Counted from the stretch's first letter, positions 21,361-32,360 are shown. The stretch is 64,000 nucleotides of DNA from Thelonectria olida (GCA_020736575.1 JAGPYM010000056.1:84931-148930), one strand, 5' to 3'. A program made the numbers and translations. Notes: generated by a model from the sequence alone, not told the origin.

Positions 21361-23131
21361 ACGTAATCCATAAGCGAGCGCCGCACTTTCCAGCACTGCT
21401 CAGCAATTATCCTCAATTACACCGCCATCACACTAATAATCAACAACAATTACATCGGAAATAGATGAAGCCGATGATTCTGCAGACTCTGGGCAAGTTC
21501 GCGCATTATGCCCAGCTTTATCGCAAGTGCCACAGCGCCGCGATTTTGTACGGGCACTTCCCGCATAACTACCATTCTGTTGCCTTTCCCGAAGTGTTTT
21601 CTCATCTGCAGCCTTTTGACCCAGCAAATCCTGTGCATCTTGCACAGTAAGTGATCCTCCTAGCCGCACGCGTGTTCTTTTAGCTCTCCGGCGTTTGCTA
21701 AGAGCTTCGTTAGCCTTACGAAGGGAGGAGACCTCCGCTTCTAAGAGGGCCACCCGATGCATTATTGCTTTTGCGCCTTTCGCAAACTATCAACTGCATT
21801 AATCATCGACGTCGGGGAGCTATTTTGGTGATTGGAGATACGAGTCCTGATTAGTTCTGACTGCGAGTTGGCTTCCAAGGGTTCTGGGGCGTCTTGGGAA
21901 TCCAAGGGTCAGCTGAGGTCGAAGGGGGTAGGGTAGGTGTTGGAGTCCGTATCCGTACATCTAGTTTGGAAAGAACCCTTTCCGGGTTGTGCGGCACAAG
22001 TCCAGCTCCCATAAAGCCTACCTGTATGTTTTCCTTTGTCATAGAAGCAAAGAAGGCCTCGCGAAATGCGCAAAGGAACTCGACCTTGCTTACGTGTGTA
22101 ATATGTGCTCGCTTCAGATCCTCGATCTGTCGACCATACGCCTTCTTCATCGGCCCAAAACACCCAACATTTAGCGGCTGGAGGTAATGAGAGGAATGAG
22201 AAGGCATGCAGAGTGTAACAATGTTGTGTTCTTTGCAGTAGAGCTCGAAAATGGTGGAGTGGTGGCTCTCGTGGCCGTCAAGGATCAACAGCCGATGGGT
22301 ACCTTTCGTACGACTCGCTGTATGCTTGTCGAAGTGCTTGATCCAATCCAGGCCTACTTCGTTGGTAGTCCAGCCATTGTCTGTAGTTGTGATCACCCAG
22401 TCGGCCGGAAGGTTACTCTCTGTGTACCAGTTGGCTAGATGGTACTGCGCGGCCAGGATGATGAATGGCGGGATGGCCCAGCCTTGCGCATTCACGCCTT
22501 GGATCACCGTTGCCCACTCTCGATTGCCGGGCTGTGCCAGCTTGGCCTTGCCACAGCCATCTGAGGTAGTGACCACCATGCATGCGAAGATGATACCCAT
22601 CATAAACCCAGTCTCGTCGAAGTTGTAGGTGTCCTCATCTAGTATGCCATACTTGGCTTTGAGGTTCCATACGAGTGCAAACCACTCAGAAATAACCTTT
22701 GGATCTTCGCATTTGGCTCTCTGATAATCATATTTCCGAGAAGAACGCATACGGAGCTCTGGCCGGCGTCTAACGAAGTTGGAGGCCCAGTTCTTGCCAA
22801 CAGCCGACGCGTCGCGTGTGCGAAGCAGTTGGTTGGCCATATCTTCCACGCCACGTAATCTAGGCGGGAAAGATCGTGTGCACAGCTCAATCACATACTG
22901 GACAATGACCTCTTCTTCTAACTGCGTAAGCTTCCTCGAATTGGGTACAGTATCGTGTCGTGCAGCAGAGCCATCCCGTCGTCGGCGAATGATCTTCGCT
23001 GCGGCCCGTATGCTTAGATTTTGGTCTTTCTGAATAGCTTCGAGAACTAGATTCACCCTGGCTTCGTACGGAACCGAAGACATGTCTTATTGTGGCGGTT
23101 TTTTGGGTGTTTAATGTAGAATGGATTACGT
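21361..23131 (-). mobile_element. Pogo-like DDE transposon A with zinc-knuckle transposase
   Basis: The element is 1771 bp, bounded by 11-bp perfect inverted repeats (ACGTAATCCAT) and TA on both sides (21359-21360, 23132-23133). It belongs to the same family as the copies ending at 36450 and 56083, whose 3-prime ends also finish ...TACGT before TA. The transposase inside is decayed. Confidence 0.82.
21433..23083 (-). pseudogene. Pogo-like transposase A, frameshifted, third catalytic Asp lost
   Basis: The main frame (23083-21851, 410 codons) has an N-terminal psq/HTH start (MSSVPYEARVNLVLEAIQKD), a CENP-B-like HTH (PPRLRGVEDMANQLL) and the DDE core with YNFDETGFMMG and LILDGHESHH. At the third acidic site it reads QPLNVGCFGPMKKAYG, where related copies in this window have QPLDVGCFGP. 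That Asp-to-Asn change alone should abolish transposition. Two frame changes follow: ANSQSELIRT is in another frame near 21850, and a second shift lies near 21775. The C-terminus (MHRVALLEAEVSSLRK coiled coil, zinc knuckle CGTCDKAGHNARTC) lies at 21762-21433. A CCHC knuckle after a coiled coil distinguishes this pogo subfamily from Fot1. Confidence 0.85.
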
Positions 23132-23133
23132 TA

Positions 23134-23721
23134 TTTTTATTTTTCTACGTATTAACTAACTAACACTACATAATAGTAAAGGCTATTAGTTATGCTAGAA
23201 TTCTCGCAAAGTATTCTTGCCATCTGCAACGCCTCCACGCCTAAGCTGGCTGCCTATGGCTCGTCCCTGAAAAAGTGACACATCCATAATTCCATGCCAA
23301 GGTCAAGTGTGTCGCCGCTAGGGGACGAGTCCACAACCGTCTTACGCAGGCATCGCCCGCACGCCGCCAACGAGCCAGCCGAGCAACGTCAGGACTCTGT
23401 CATCGATGCGCATGACACTCTAAGCCGGCCGCTAGCAGAACCGACCAGGCGAGACGCCATGCATGTATAGGATACTTATGATGTCTACCGATTTCATGGG
23501 AAATTGCGAGTACAGATTTGACATTTGTAATCCTTGTGGCCTGTATTGCTGCAGACCACTACTGTTAGCTTGGGCTTGGATTAGGTGACATCATAGTTTT
23601 CTCGCCCAAGGATACGGCCCCTTATGCCGCATATGAACGGGCCAAATCAAGCAATTATATGATCAGATTTGTGGCACCTAGAATTTAATCGATTCATAAA
23701 ATAGACCCTGCCATCTTCAGC
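23134..23721. other. Intergenic; nothing recognised
   Basis: Short frames only, between pogo element A and the RING gene. It should contain the RING gene's promoter. Confidence 0.45.
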
Positions 23722-24329
23722 ATGGTAATCGTTATTCCTACAGTTACATCCGACGAGACTCACAAGCACTTGCCGCCAACCACGGACTCGCCGTTGGCAC
23801 TCGTCTTCCTCGCCATCTACGTCCTAGGACTAACGTTTTATGTGATGTTTGTTCCCCGCCCTCATGAACTAGGTGGTAATATATGCTGAGGTACACCAAG
23901 ATATTGGCTTGGGAGATCTTACAGGCATCGAAGGCGAGATGCAGTGGCCGCGGGATACGGGACTATGTCCAGCGACGATAGGTCTGAGTTGATCAGCGAC
24001 GACAGTTCTGAGCCGGTGATGCTGGACCTGGACCAAGTTGCCCCAGCACGAACTTACAAGCAGTGGAAGGCCGAATCGAATGATGCGGCGAACATCGCAT
24101 CCGGTTGTGATGCCTGGTGGGCACGCGAGTCTAATACTACGTCAACTCCATTTTCTGACTACTTTTCAGTACAATTTGTTTGGAGCCAATGCTGGACGAG
24201 GACGTAATCCGTCATTTACGATGCGGCCACTTCTTTCACTCAAGTTGCTTCAGTCAATGGTTATTTAGACGCCACTACACCTGTCCTGTATGTAAATCAT
24301 GGATCACAGCCGACCAGTTAAACTCGTGA
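23722..24329 (+). CDS. Membrane-anchored RING-H2 finger protein (probable E3 ubiquitin ligase), splice model partly unresolved
   Basis: A start at 23722 (MVIVIPTVTSDE) gives one membrane helix (LALVFLAIYVLGLTFYVMFV) and VPRPHELG. A middle frame carries MSSDDRSELISDDSSEPVML and ends SGCDA. A clean 53-nt intron (24117-24169, GTGGGC..CTGAC..TTTTCAG) joins this to a RING-H2 finger: CTICLEPM, CGHFFHSSC and CPVCKSW, which is C-x2-C, C-x-H, H-x2-C, C-x2-C. The stop is TGA at 24327-24329. RING-H2 fingers bind two zinc ions and recruit an E2 enzyme, so a membrane-associated E3 ligase is likely. The join between the helix exon and the middle exon (about 23875-23935) does not keep frame with any obvious splice pair, so the gene may be frameshifted there. 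Total would be about 165 residues. Confidence 0.6.
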
Positions 24330-24711
24330 AGGACTGCCGAGAAAATCGAACGCTTCGTGAAAGCAACGGTCAAACGGCTTCTACTTATACGTGGTGCTTT
24401 TCCCAAACCTCTCCGTAGTTCACCAAAATGCTTACCCCCAATCCACTTAGCTACACCATTTATAAATAGACGTCGAAGGGATTCACGTCAACCCCGACCT
24501 ACCTACGTAAAGGACTCTCGGCTTCACTAAGTCAAACACGACCTCCTCTATTCGTACTTTACCCAGTATCTGCTGGATCGCGTTTATCCGTCAACTCGAC
24601 AGATTTTAACCATATCCAGTTCACGCTCTCCCAGATTTAGGGCGGCTATGGGGATGGTTCCCCCTTCAGAGTTTCTCTGAGATATTTATTGGTAATATGC
24701 TGCCCCAATTC
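24330..24711. other. No gene recognised
   Basis: Unannotated sequence between the RING gene and the MULE derivative. Direct GACGTCGAAGGGATTC/ATTCACGTCA-like pieces near 24470 and 25495 look similar on both sides of the MULE element but are too diverged to call a duplication. Confidence 0.35.
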
Positions 24712-24877
24712 GGCGCCGTCTAGGCGCACAGGTCCATACAGTCACAGGCCGGCGACTGATACATGGGCACCCTGCTTTGGATATTTGGGCTCACAGGCCC
24801 GTACACTTAGTCAGCAACACCCACTGTAATATTTCTGCTTCACCGCTGACCGCTTGTACCCATCCATCACAACTATC
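24712..24877 (+). repeat. Left terminal inverted repeat of MULE derivative
   Basis: Pairs with 25338-25454 at near identity except for an internal insertion of about 49 bp. Confidence 0.8.
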
Positions 24878-24895
24878 ATCACTGCAATCAACAAA

Positions 24896-25341
24896 ATGGA
24901 TTCCAATCCAGCTTCTTTCCCTCATGATAGTCTTCCTCCTCAGCGGTGGTACGTATCGAAAGAAGATTTATTTATAGATATTAGTATATGGGCGGCAACT
25001 AGAGGCTTTACATTTATCACACGAAGGTCGACTATTGGCAAGTCTGGTCGACCTACAGTTACATACTCATGCAATCAGTTCCGTTCTAGCTGCCAATTTT
25101 CAATACTAGCAAAGGAAGAATGGAGCGAAGGTTAGCTTCTTAAACACTGGACTGAAGCCCGATTTTCTCAACACAATCGCGAGCTATATCAACATAAATC
25201 GGGTCAAGACGAGCCTCAAGACACGCTTCAAGACGAGCCTTTAGGGGCAAAGAGACCACCTACATGTAGCAAGTGTCATATAAACGGCCACAGAAGAGGT
25301 GCAAAAGGTTGCCCGCATAAATACAAAAGCAGCCCTTGATA
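24896..25341 (+). pseudogene. Internally deleted MULE transposase remnant
   Basis: From the ATG at 24896 a single frame encodes a FAR1/WRKY-GCM1-like N-terminal DNA-binding segment (RWYVSKEDLFIDISIWAATR, GFTFITRRSTIGKSGRPTVT). After one TAG (25133-25135) the same frame goes on to LLKHWTEARFSQHNRELYQH and a C-terminal zinc knuckle CSKCHINGHRRGAKGC, ending at 25341. The MULE DDE domain and SWIM finger that should lie between (several hundred residues) are gone. The frame is intact across the deletion apart from the TAG, so a short DNA-binding peptide of about 80 residues could still be made. Confidence 0.7.
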
Positions 25342-25454
25342 GTTGTGATGGATGGGTACAAGCGGTCAGCGGTGAAGCAGAAATATTACAGTGGGTGTTG
25401 CTGGCTAAGTGTACGGGCCTGTGACTGTATGGACCTGTGCGCCTAGACGGCGCC
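25338..25454 (-). repeat. Right terminal inverted repeat of MULE derivative
   Basis: 117 bp, inverse of the left arm. Reading inward it begins GGCGCCGTCTAGGCGCACAG. Confidence 0.8.
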
Positions 25455-25611
25455 AACCGTGGATGGATTGAGTACATAACAACAGGTCTCGTGGATTGAC
25501 GTTGACGTGAATTGAAGTCAATATATTGATCAATACCGTGGAAGTCGTGGATTGATTCCCCACCCTGAATACTAAGTTTCCATCATCCTGTTAAAGCATC
25601 ATAAAACTTAC

Positions 25612-26070
25612 CGACATAGACATAACCAGTATCCTAACAGCTTTCGCGGGCACACCGAAAAACATTAACGTAAATAGCAAATTCGCCAACGTTGAGTTCG
25701 CATTCCCAAACGACTGGAACATGCTCCCCCTCATCTGGAAGCCGGGTGGCGTGGCAAACATAGACACCAACAGCAAGATCCACCACACCAGCGTCACCAA
25801 CGTAAACCCAATCGTCGAATACCGTAGAGCCCGGATGCTCCAGAGGTTGTATGGCGACACAGCAGGGCCATCCGGCGCCAAGAGGTTTCCTCGGCGTGAG
25901 TTCCCCCGGTTCGGCTGCAAGCGGGTGTGCTCGTCTGGGGGAGGGGCCTGATCCGCGTCCTCTGGTTCCTGGCCATCCTCCTCCGGCCTATTATCTTGCC
26001 TCGAAGAGAAAGAAGGAGGGTGAACCCTCGTTCTTCGTGATAATATGTAGTCGCGATCGATGGGTGTCAA
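25612..26070 (-). pseudogene. First exon of a conserved fungal membrane protein (truncated)
   Basis: From 26070 the frame reads MTPIDRDYILSRRTRVHPPS, a charged hydrophilic segment, then AVSPYNLWSIRALRYSTIGF followed by two membrane helices (TLVTLVWWILLLVSMF and ANLLFTLMFFGVPAKAVRI). It reaches a GTAAGT donor at 25611-25607. The AVSPYNLWS-RALRY block is conserved in an ascomycete multi-pass membrane family of unknown function that I recall only as hypothetical; members continue for several more helices after this point. Nothing downstream (toward 25455) continues the protein, so exon 2 onward is missing, probably through the rearrangement that placed the MULE derivative there. Confidence 0.6.
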
Positions 26071-26857
26071 AGTAACCCTACATAAGCTGCTTGGATCGGT
26101 ATCAAGGGCAGCTGACCGTAACGTTATCTCTCTCTCCTAGCTCAAAAAAATAGGAATTCTAAAAGTCGTGAAATGAAAACCCCTTATCCAGGGTCAGCTC
26201 GCGATAGAGCTCTAATATACCTTCACTCTCTCATACGTCATCAAAGTATAGTACGTCATATCCAGCCGGCATCAGCAGGTGTGTGGGTTTTGACTCCTCA
26301 TCGAAAGGGATTTATGTACGCAAAAAATAAAACCCCCCCTTCTTTTTTTTCTCGTTTCAGAAGCGGGCAATCGTTACGTAGCTGCCATTCAATTAAGAGA
26401 TGCCAAGGACGCGATCGGGCAACACCGCTCCGCCTTGATGAAACAGCCCCTCCGAAGCGCCTCGATGAGATGGCTCAAACCAATGAGGCTTTTGTCTCAG
26501 GCACCACTTGATCGGCGATAAACCCGTATACCAGGGCACTACGGAGCACTCCGTAAGACCTTATTGGTCAACGCCACGGTCGAGACTATTTCGTAGTGGG
26601 GACATGATCAAACCTCGCGGGAGGTCCTGCAGCCGGGGGTCCTTTCATGATCACACGACGAGCGATGATGGATCGTGATGTGTCTAGGGGAAGCTTCTAT
26701 ATTGGTGTGTGTGTATTGTATTTTACATGTTTTCTCAGAGACTTGTCTATGACGACACGTACGTCGTCCATCTTTTAACAGTATATTCGAACGGATGTGC
26801 CGGCTTCCCTCAGGGCCGTTCGTATGACCAAACGCAAGCAAATATCACCACCAAGAC
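26071..26857. other. No gene recognised
   Basis: Promoter side of the truncated membrane gene and the hAT flank. Frames 26173-26511 and 26608-26841 show no domain. Confidence 0.45.
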
Positions 26858-29800
26858 CAGCGCTGCCCTCAAATCAAACAAATCAAATCCGGGGTCATAT
26901 TTGAGATATTTGGCAACCCTCAACGCTGGATTTGTTGATTGAAATATTTATTCAAATATTTCAAATATTTCAAATCTTACCCTCTATGCTCTCCATGCTA
27001 CTATGTCCAATCTCCCACTTGACCTCGTCTCCCCCACTTGCTGTCGCCCCCAGCTTCACCGCACCATGTCTGACCCAATTCTTCAGGCATTGCAACTTCT
27101 CCAATGTTTCCGTCGTCATCGAAAGCCTCTGCGACGTCAGCGTCAACTTGGCGAGGCTGAACGACCTCTCGCAATCAGTTGCCATCGCCGGTATCGCGAG
27201 TATATCGAGAGCCAACTGGCTGACCATCGGGAATTGTCCCTGGTGAGTCATCCACCACTCGATTGGATCCTCAGTCTCTTGCGGCTCTAGCCGCAGATAC
27301 CGCTCAAGCTCACTTCCCATCACTGTAGTCTTCGCTGTCCTGCTCTTCACCCACTGCTTGAACATACTGTCTACCGGCGTTCTCTGCGGCACGCTTGGGG
27401 ATGCCGTAGTCTCAACAATTGCCCCTCGCTGCTCGTCCACCGGCCGGTTGCAGCGGTACCAGCGGTCCAGGTAGTCAGATAGTCCAATTTTGGCGTCCCT
27501 CACCCACACAAGCTGTTCTTCCGACGCCCAATTCACCTCCAGATAGCTCATGCCCAGTGATGGGTGGAGAATGATGGATGCGGCAAACAACGGTGACTCT
27601 CCAAGCTTGGTATAGTATTCATTGAGTTTCTGCCAGGCGGTGATGATGGAGAGTCTCAGATAGCATCGGTGATCCTTTCCCATGTCGTCAACTCCCGATG
27701 ATCCTGATGGCTTGCCTAATCCATCATCACATTGTCCCGAGCCACGACCTGGCAAGGAGCTTTGCATTGACTTTCGCGGATGTATGTCCATCTCGCAATC
27801 CCTAAATCTAGCAGGAAGCTGCCGATTTCGGTCTGGTCGCCCTCGGGCTAGCTCGACCTGCGAGTTGGTATTCTCTCCGGCTGCCTCGTCTGGAACAGCA
27901 TGATAGAATAGCTTCCGATCCTCAAGGTGTTCCAGCAAGTATTCCATGCCTGTCATCACCTCCCAGAGTCGTCCATTACCTCCCTCGCTGCCCCAACCCT
28001 GCGTTCTCATAGTTTGCAGGTAGAATGGCTCAAGGATATGTTTGATTTCTGCCAAAAGTCTCCAGTCATCCCCCTTCAACATGTCGGCCTCGGGTAGCCA
28101 TTTCTCCACCTCTGGATGGACCAAGAACGCCCTGATGTCTCCCTGCTTGACGAGCGCTCGAGAGATCATGAGATAAGTGGAGTTCCATCTCGTGTCGTTG
28201 TTCATGACGACCTCTAGCTCTGCCGTCGACTCACTCGCCAGGAGATATTCTTGTGCTTCGTCGTTCTCGCGTGAGATCCTCTTAAAGAGCTCACACCTCT
28301 GAGGGGAAGATCTGATGAACTTGACAACATTGTGGAGCTTTCCCACCGGCCCTTTCTTTCTCCAGTGTCGTAGGTCATCCTCGCGCCGGCCGAGAAGGTC
28401 GAAGACCTGCGATTCGGCCTCGAAAGCCTCGAAATCTTCGCCGTAGAGGAAAGCACGAGCAACCAGGTTCAAGATATGTCCATAGCAGCGCATACGTCTG
28501 GCCCGAACGTCCGCCGGGCCCATCTCTGCGTCGAGATCTCCGTAGAAGTTCAGAAGACAGCTATCGTTCGAAGATGCGTTGTCCGAGGTCACTGTTCCAA
28601 CTCGATCCTCTATCCTCCATTCACGCACAACTTGCCCAAGCGTCACCGCGAGATTTTCCCCGCTGTGACATCCGAGCTGACGACGGAGTGCCAGTAGGCG
28701 CGACTGGTGCTTGCCCTGGCGGTCAAGAAAATGAGCTGTGACTGCCATGACAGCGTGCCGATTGGGTGATGTCCACAGGTCGAACCCTAGATGGATTCTG
28801 GTAAGGGCATCTGAGAGCTCCTGCTTGACCTCATCCTTCTTAGACTCGTACATGTCATCCAGCAAACGGCCCATCGATTGCCGGCTCCATGGTATCTGGT
28901 CAGATAGGTGAGGGTCAAGTTGCCAGGCGAGTTGCTGAAAGAATGTATCGCTAAAGAAAGAAAAAGGAACATTGGTGTTGATCAGAAGTCCTAGGCTCAG
29001 TTCTCGGATCATCTTGACTCTAGCACGCGGTACGGCGCTGTAGTGCAAGCGCCGTCGCTTGGGCCGTTCAGATTCATCGGTTGACGGGTCTGTGTCGGCG
29101 CCTTGACTGCTCTCGAAGATCCTGTGGGACCTACATGTGGTCAATGATGCTCAAGCTCGCGACGTCACATTCTCATACTTGCGGAGGTGGTCAGCTGCCG
29201 AACTCGTAGCAGCAGCGGCGAAGAACTCGGGCTGACTCTTCGCGTCGCACAAACGACAGGCCCAGTAAGGACTCAACGGACTGTCGTTAGTGTCGATCTC
29301 AACGAGAAAAAATCCATGGCGCTTGATCCAGCTCTTCCGGCCCTTCGAGCCTTTCCGGGACAAGGACTCTTCCAAAACATATCGTTTGTTCCTCCATCCT
29401 GCTCGCGGAAGATCTGCAACAGTAGGGTGGTCTGGTGAAGCCACCCGCGTCGTCAGCTCGAATTGACTTGCCAGATTTCTCGGTGGGCGGAGAAGAGCAA
29501 AGGCGGAGGGTGGAGAAGGAAGCATGATGTCGTTGGATTCCATCGGGTTAGGCGTCGATCGGTAAGGAATGGCACGCGTCGAGGAGAGGTAAACAGACTG
29601 GCACCGACGCGGTTTGATGTTGTAGGGGCGAGGGACGTGAAAGTTAAGAAGCTACCTTCTCTTTAGCCAGCTTGAAGGCCCTGCTGGGGGTAGCACACTA
29701 ATGAAAGGTGTGAGTAATGACTCTGATTGGCCAGATCCGCTCACCAGGCCCTGACATCCACCAGGTTCCGGGTAAGCTGCAAAGACACGCTCGACAGCCT

Positions 29801-29959
29801 GGCAGATTCGACCATTAATCATATATCATGTATCAAATATATCAAATGTTATTTCAAATCCAGAGTTTTGGATTTGTTTGATTTGAAATAAGATTTTGGC
29901 ATATTTGATTGATTTGTTTGGCAGTTTGTTTGATTGCATTTGATCTGTGGGCAGCGCTG
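26858..29959 (-). mobile_element. hAT transposon, right copy (full length)
   Basis: The element is 3102 bp, bounded by inverted ends CAGCGCTGCCC at 26858 and its complement ending at 29959, with similar AT-rich subterminal repeats of ATTTGATTTG type. It is the inverted twin of 1-2054. Flanking octamers are accaagac (left) and tgcctgag (right); these do not match, so no 8-bp target duplication is preserved. One end may have been exchanged by recombination with another copy. Confidence 0.88.
26970..29543 (-). CDS. hAT-family transposase, apparently intact
   Basis: Two frame blocks make up the gene. 29543-29151 encodes MESNDIMLPSPPSAFALLRP and a BED-like zinc finger (YWACRLCDAKSQPEF..AADHLRKYEN). 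29144-26970 encodes 724 residues with the RNase-H-like hAT core (LGFDLWTSPNRHAVMAVTAHF) and the C-terminal dimerisation domain (LALDILAIPAMATDCERSFS). The two are out of frame by one; the junction near 29131-29168 would need a very short intron (33-38 nt candidates GT..TGTAG), or else the finger exon is frameshifted. The remainder has no stops and is identical to the left copy. This is the best candidate for an active transposase in the window. Confidence 0.87.
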
Positions 29960-31025
29960 TGCCTGAGCTCTCAACATGCAGGTAAAGACAATGTCATAGA
30001 CTAGGAGAAGAATTTTGAGAGCTTTACTCTGCGAAAGTGCGCCAGTGGCTATTGTTCATCGTCAACTGTGAAACTGGGGGATTCTCTTGTGGAGGCTGAG
30101 CGCAGCTATCGGCGCCCAGTGCGCCAGTGCGCGATTGGTTTCCAAAGCATGCGTCAGAGGGTGTGGGTGGCTGCCCTGAGCAGGGGTAGCGCCTACACCG
30201 ATTACCGAACCAACAGGCTCGACAGGCTAGACGTCCAACCGCAGTCGCTCCAATGAGGCTCTTGGAGGGTCGGTAGGCAGGCCTAAATTCCCCCCCATCA
30301 GCTCCAGGAGACGAACTCGCTCCACTTGCCGTCACAGACCCGGACCTGCCAGGCTGGAACTCGACACGACAAGAGACCTAGCACCTAGCAAACACGCGGA
30401 CAGATCAGACTCTGGGCCGAGCAAAATGTCTCTAGCTTCTTTCCTCTGGTATCCCCATCTTGCTGAAGCAAAGGCGTCATTGCTCCTCGACCAAAACACG
30501 GGACATGACAGTGTCTCATAGGCGCCGGTCTTAGTCTTAAGGGACCCTTTGTCCCCGTATCCGTCTCCGTCCCGATCCCCATGCGATTGGACAACGCCCG
30601 AGCTATAAACGCTTGACCCCTGACGATTCTACAATTGGGCGGGCATTGTCACTTTGAGGCTTGGCCAGCAACCTAAACGGGTGACAGCCTCTTCCAGATG
30701 GATGGATGGAGGGAGGGATGGGAATGCTAATGGGGGAGGGGAATCGGGAATGAGATGGATGGGGTGGGAGGGGAATGGAGAGAGGGAAGGGGAGCTGCGC
30801 CGTCTCCAAGGTCTGCGCGGAGTCTCCAGTGGGGCAGCGCATCCGTTGACCATTCATTCGGCATGGTCGGCTGCGACAGTGTCTCACTGGCCTCCGCGTT
30901 CATTAGTAGACGAAAATCTTTAAATCGACCTGATCCCCCGCTTTTTACTGCGATACTGCGACGACCAAAGAACTTCAAACAGGCATCCACATCGCTCCCG
31001 AACTCGTGGCATTTAGTTCGATCAC
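29960..31025. other. No gene supported; GC-rich low-complexity stretch
   Basis: 30690-30800 is purine-rich, (GGGAGGGATGG)-like, and creates overlapping frames in several phases that look like chance frames. The sequence just before 31026 is the putative promoter of the Zn2Cys6 gene. Confidence 0.5.
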
Positions 31026-31554
31026 ATGGACCAGGCTCCGAGAAAGAGGCGACGCCTTAATTATGAAAAATGTCATCAATGTCGGGCAGCCAAGAAAAAG
31101 GTGCGTGGCGTCAATTCCTTCCAAGGAATACCAGCTCACACGTCATCTTTTGTAGTGTGAGCCCACCGACCGGGTATGGCCTCAGAAATGCGATCGATGC
31201 ATCGAGGAGAGGCTTGAGTGTTCGGAAAACCAGCGGGCGGCGGGATCTAAATGTTTGCCGCCTAGCCCCAGCGGTGAGGTAGCAAGCACCGAGTCGAACA
31301 GCGGCGTGCGCCTGCCCATCATCGCCATGACCGCCTACGCGCTCAAGGGCGACATGGAGCGCTGGTTGGAGAAAGGCGTGGATGACTACATCGCCAAGCC
31401 GGTGAATAGGCAACTGCTAATGAAGAAGTTGCTGAAGTGGCTGGTACGACCGAGCGACGCGGTGCTGGCCACCAGCAGCTCCCATGAGACCATAAACCCA
31501 TTGAACGCGGTCCCTCTGCATTCTCGATCGGCGACAAACAGGCAGGGTACTTGA
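31026..31554 (+). CDS. Chimeric gene: Zn2Cys6 finger joined to a partial response-regulator receiver
   Basis: Exon 1 (31026-31100, MDQAPRKRRRLNYEKCHQCR..) and exon 2 (31156-31554) join across a 55-nt GTGCGT..TGTAG intron to give 157 residues in one frame. Residues 16-50 form a fungal Zn2Cys6 binuclear cluster: CHQCRAAKKKCEP, then WPQKCDRCIEERLEC, which is C-x2-C-x6-C..C-x2-C-x6-C. After a short linker (SENQRAAGSKCLPPSPSGEV) comes RLPIIAMTAYALKGDMERWL and KGVDDYIAKPVNRQLLMKKL. These are beta-4 to alpha-5 of a CheY-type receiver, with the conserved Thr (MTA) and Lys (KP) but without the N-terminal half that holds the phospho-accepting Asp. The tail is unstructured. The parts come from different gene families, so this looks like a fusion made by rearrangement in the transposon-rich region. 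Whether it is expressed is unknown. Confidence 0.62.
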
Positions 31555-32252
31555 GGGTCTACGGAAGAGTTCACAGTTGAACTTGCCCTCTCAGATGTGC
31601 ACTGCTGATCTGCCCCTTTCTCCCAAGGTGACGGATATTTCCTGATTTATGTTAGACTCGGCTCAGTGCATCTGTTAGATTAGCTTAGCCTACGGGTATT
31701 TGACTAGGACATGTAAAGCGCCAACCAGGGAAATTAGCTGCATATTGGGGGTTGGTTTAACATCTTGGCTCGGGTGTTTGACAACTCGTTCCCAACCACC
31801 GGGCTGTCTGGGACCAGGATTGTCATTGCAACCGGCTCCATGCGGCAAAAATACACTCCTCATCTGGGTTCTCTGGGTTCTCTGGGAACCTCACTTGCCA
31901 ACGAAAGAGTCGCTCAATCCTAAAGGGCAAAGCTCTGCTGTCACAAGCGTTATTATTTTGATAAAGCTTAGTTATAGGGGGATAGGATAAGGTTTGTTCA
32001 AGGCTCCGAGGCATGTGTAATACCGCATGCGTGGAAGATGAGAACCTGAGGCAAACAGTAGTTTGTTGTCCGTCTGCTAAGCGCTGGGGCAAGAAGCAAA
32101 AGGGCGACCAAGTGCCAAGGGGAGGGAAATACTGTCATCAGGCCCGCATGATGCTGCCGCCACACCTGACCTTTTCAAACGGATCAAGCCGCTGAAACTG
32201 TCAACACGCCGACTCCGATATCATAAGATGCCTTGTCCAGGTGGATGAGCAT
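31555..32252. other. No gene supported
   Basis: Short frames without domains between the chimeric gene and the AT-rich hAT terminal repeat. Confidence 0.5.
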
Positions 32253-32360
32253 ACATGGCTATATGAATATTCACACCGATTTTCTTATATTCATATTATA
32301 TTCAACTTGTCTAGCAAAACACATATTCATATAACATATTCATGCATATTCATATAAGGG
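32253..32360 (+). repeat. AT-rich inverted repeat, left
   Basis: Rich in ATATTCATAT units. Outer end ACATGGCTATATGAATATTC, inner end ...CATATTCATATAAGGG; inverse of 35287-35415 at both ends. Confidence 0.65.

Larger units (their letters stand above)
24712..25454 (+). mobile_element. Non-autonomous MULE with long terminal inverted repeats
   Basis: The element is 743 bp. Its ends are inverted copies beginning GGCGCCGTCTAGGCGCACAG. The right arm is 117 bp (25338-25454). The left arm (24712-24877) is the same sequence plus a roughly 49-bp insertion near 24750-24800 that contains a short duplication of TCACAGGCC. Long arms are typical of Mutator-like elements. The short interior still encodes the first and last parts of a MULE transposase but not its catalytic core, so it arose by internal deletion. 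No convincing 8-11 bp target duplication is visible. Confidence 0.8.

Noticed and set aside
30600..31060. Overlapping frames on both strands
   Set aside because: Produced by a purine-rich low-complexity stretch; no domain.
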